A stretch of DNA of 64,000 nt from the NCBI GenBank assembly GCA_033816765.1, contig CM066287.1, positions 1,860,001 through 1,924,000 of the forward strand, written 5' to 3'. Every line of letters begins with the position of its first letter. The stretch's first letter is position 1. The notes under the pieces were generated by a model. That model did not search any database, was not told the DNA's origin, and was given only the letters and a program-made list of their open reading frames with translations. This document shows positions 62,217 to 64,000 of the stretch, piece after piece. The position numbers were made by a program, and so were the translations under genes. Origin of the DNA: Nothopassalora personata (lineage: Eukaryota > Ascomycota > Dothideomycetes > Mycosphaerellales > Mycosphaerellaceae).

Positions 62217-64000
62217 TTACAGGGAGAGGATGTGCCGTCCACCTTTGCCGTGGTACTCCTGCAGTTGAAGGCCAACTTCGCGCATCCGCTCCGCGCCTTT
62301 GCCAGGCTTGACCTTGAAGGCCTTCTCGCCCTTCGCGGCAGCCTTGGCGCAGGCTTTTTGGTACATCTTCTCCTTTCTGCGTTGACGCTTCTTCTCGAGT
62401 CCTTTGAAGATATCGATAGCGCCTCGCTTGGAGACTTCGCCGACAGTGACGTTGCGTTCTGTGTCGGATCCCGCGTGGTCGTGAACCGCAAGACTGTTGA
62501 GCTTGCCCATCATGAAGCCACCGCGTGGGAGCGACGCAGTGTGGGTAAGCTGTGGTCTGCTGGCAAGCACATGAGGAGTGTACTTGCCGACTGCGCTGTT
62601 GGTCGGCGACGCGCGTCTCGTGTTAGGTGGCGATGTCATCTTGTTGACAGGTGCTGGCGATCTGCTACGCTCTGGAGATTGGGTGAACAGCTTGGCAGGC
62701 GTCGGAGAGCGAGCAGTACCACGCCGTGTCGGAGGCGGAGGAGATCGAGCGGTGGTACGCCTGATAGGAGGAGGAGGTGGCGATCGAGCAGTGTTGCGCC
62801 TGGCTGGTGGAGGTGGCGATCGAGCAGTGGATTGACGCTTCAGCATTCCAGGTGCTGGCGAACGACGTCGAGCAGTTGGAGGTGGCGAGCGATATGTGTT
62901 GCTCTTGGCGCGTGGGCGTGATGGTCTGGCTGTGAAGTCACCGTCGAGCTCATCAATGTCTCCATGCATGAGATTCTCAACTTCACTTTCTTCAGGATCC
63001 TCCAGGTCTTCGTCGTCTTCCTCATCCATCTCCGGATCAGACGTTGGGAAGGTCGGGTCGATGTCTTGAGGCCGAGCTTTGTGTTTGGCAGCCTCTTTAG
63101 CTTTCAAGTTATTGAGGTAAGCCTGCTCGATGGGTCGGTCTTCGTCCAGAGTGCCACATACGAAGTCGGTAGAGTCTGGCAGGTCGACAGGATCAGTACG
63201 ACCACCGATTGTGAGACCTTGGCCGTGGCTACGACGCTTGCGGTGGGCCTTGACCTTCTTAGGTCGAGACACACGGCCGGAACTTAGTGAGCCCACCGAA
63301 GATGCAAGAATGACATCGTCCTTCCTGTTGAAAGTCATCCGCTCGAGGTGATCGACAGATGTAGCAGCTGTTGAGGCACCTCCAGGCCTCCACCAATCTT
63401 CATCGCTCTCCTCGCCTTCCGAATCAGACTCAGCAAACCCTTCTTCGTCATCAGTACGAAAGCCCTCGTCTGATTCTCCGTCATCGTCATCTTCAACATC
63501 CTCCTCGTCATTGTCTGCGTCTTCGTCGTCGTCGTCGTCGTCATCTTCAAGTTCCTCATCCATTTCTTCCTCCTCGATCACTTCTTCCTCGACCTCCTGG
63601 CAAGCCTTGCGGATGATGTTCTCCTTCTGCAGAGTATCACTCACTGTCAGACGGCTCTTGTAACACGTAGACTCTTGCACCCATTCCTCAGGCTCGTCTT
63701 CACTAGAGGCGAACTCGTGGAATCTGGTGGCTTCGGTGCTTGAATGCGACTCATCCGACATCGTCCTCTGGAGTATCGGTGCCTCAATCTCAAGGGTAGG
63801 CGTAGAAGCAACGGTCTTGTTTTCCGGACTTCTCCTCACGCTTTTCGGCGACACAGGTGTCACAGTGCTATCTGAGCCTCGATGTGTCTTGACACCGTCC
63901 AACTTGGACAAAGGTCTGCGCTGTGGCGGCGGCGGCGGGCTGACCGGACGATTTGCGCTTGAGGCCTGCTTCTCTGCCGGTTTGTTCTCTGCACTGTTCC
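62217..64000 (-). CDS. Partial acidic and proline-rich protein, DUF2457-like
   Basis: The open frame continues off the right edge, so the N terminus is missing; 594 residues are visible. From the edge it reads a Pro-rich start (VSPPPPPQRRP), then TSDESHSSTEATRF-type Ser-rich sequence. A long Asp/Glu run is interspersed with a Trp-containing motif (SDEDWWRPGGAS), and a basic patch follows (RPKKVKAHRKRRSHGQG). Another acidic tract precedes four RSPPPP(P/A)R-type repeats and a basic C terminus (KRQRRKEKMYQKACAKAAAK, then YHGKGGRHILSL). The composition and motif order resemble the fungal DUF2457 family, whose function is unknown. The charge alternation suggests a nuclear, nucleic-acid or chromatin-associated protein, an inference only. 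Confidence 0.72.
   Translation of the reverse strand, partial: NSAENKPAEKQASSANRPVSPPPPPQRRPLSKLDGVKTHRGSDSTVTPVSPKSVRRSPENKTVASTPTLEIEAPILQRTMSDESHSSTEATRFHEFASSEDEPEEWVQESTCYKSRLTVSDTLQKENIIRKACQEVEEEVIEEEEMDEELEDDDDDDDEDADNDEEDVEDDDDGESDEGFRTDDEEGFAESDSEGEESDEDWWRPGGASTAATSVDHLERMTFNRKDDVILASSVGSLSSGRVSRPKKVKAHRKRRSHGQGLTIGGRTDPVDLPDSTDFVCGTLDEDRPIEQAYLNNLKAKEAAKHKARPQDIDPTFPTSDPEMDEEDDEDLEDPEESEVENLMHGDIDELDGDFTARPSRPRAKSNTYRSPPPTARRRSPAPGMLKRQSTARSPPPPARRNTARSPPPPPIRRTTARSPPPPTRRGTARSPTPAKLFTQSPERSRSPAPVNKMTSPPNTRRASPTNSAVGKYTPHVLASRPQLTHTASLPRGGFMMGKLNSLAVHDHAGSDTERNVTVGEVSKRGAIDIFKGLEKKRQRRKEKMYQKACAKAAAKGEKAFKVKPGKGAERMREVGLQLQEYHGKGGRHILSL
62670..62920 (-). repeat. Proline-rich RSPPPP repeats
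   Basis: A series of imperfect units of about 45-48 bp, each encoding an RSPPPPxRR(N/T/G)TA block, lies inside the partial acidic protein gene. Units differ by short length changes. They would be prone to copy-number change. Confidence 0.6.

Noticed and set aside
62232..62921. A 229-codon open frame antisense to the RSPPPP repeat region
   Set aside because: Arg/Trp/Ser-rich translation is the mirror of the proline repeats.
1..64000. CRISPR array, rRNA operon or secondary-metabolite cluster
   Set aside because: No regularly spaced repeats, no rRNA-like sequence and no polyketide, peptide-synthetase or terpene-synthase motifs were seen; a fungal nuclear context makes CRISPR unexpected.

Overview
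The window looks like a gene-dense chromosomal segment of a filamentous ascomycete. Introns are short (about 50-260 bp), with GTAAGT/GTGAGT-like donors and CTAAC/CTGAC branch points close to the acceptors. Housekeeping genes alternate strands without operons, and UTRs and promoters are pyrimidine rich. Several proteins have filamentous-fungal architecture: an intracellular GH51 enzyme, a CYSTM protein, a TAF1 that ends after its zinc knuckle with no bromodomain, and a GPI-anchored proline-rich wall protein. The gene content and style suggest Dothideomycetes, but that placement is an inference. All exon structures were worked out by hand from splice motifs, reading-frame phase and family similarity.

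Layout: 1-2250 has no conserved protein but holds a well-formed spliced transcript candidate. 2254-9820: SRP receptor alpha (-), divergent from Golgi protein YIF1 (+), then a dynamin-family GTPase (+). 9933-16152: a PNPOx/ferredoxin-reductase fusion (-) and TAF1 (-). 16153-19129 is gene poor and carries a small inverted-repeat transposon relic. 19130-23791: a conserved RGG/coiled-coil protein (+) facing the REX1 exonuclease (-). 24331-25597 is a decayed gene. 25856-33204: ribosomal protein eS6, PRPP synthetase and a RAD53-type checkpoint kinase, all +. 33522-38626: a secreted subtilase (-), an unknown acidic protein (+) and a CYSTM protein (+). 39210-44021: TRAPP subunit TRS23 (-) divergent from a tandem-UBC E2 (+), RFC5 (+) and a small disordered protein (+). 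44753-49262: GH51 arabinofuranosidase (-) divergent from an MFS sugar transporter (+). 51014-52933: the modular proline-rich GPI protein. 54062-56415: a prolyl 4-hydroxylase-like enzyme (+) and an unknown membrane-anchored protein (-). 57670 to the right edge: phosphatase PPZ1, COX10 and a partial acidic/proline-rich protein, all -.

Most genes are independent housekeeping functions (secretion, transcription, replication and checkpoint, RNA processing, translation, nucleotide synthesis, respiration). Three head-to-head pairs could share regulation: SRP101/YIF1 and TRS23/E2 over about 340 bp each, and GH51/sugar transporter over about 1 kb. I found no secondary-metabolite cluster, CRISPR array, rRNA or convincing tRNA. 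The least explained items are the spliced transcript near the left edge, the proline-rich protein built from frame-neutral exons, the double-UBC E2, and the small transposon relic.
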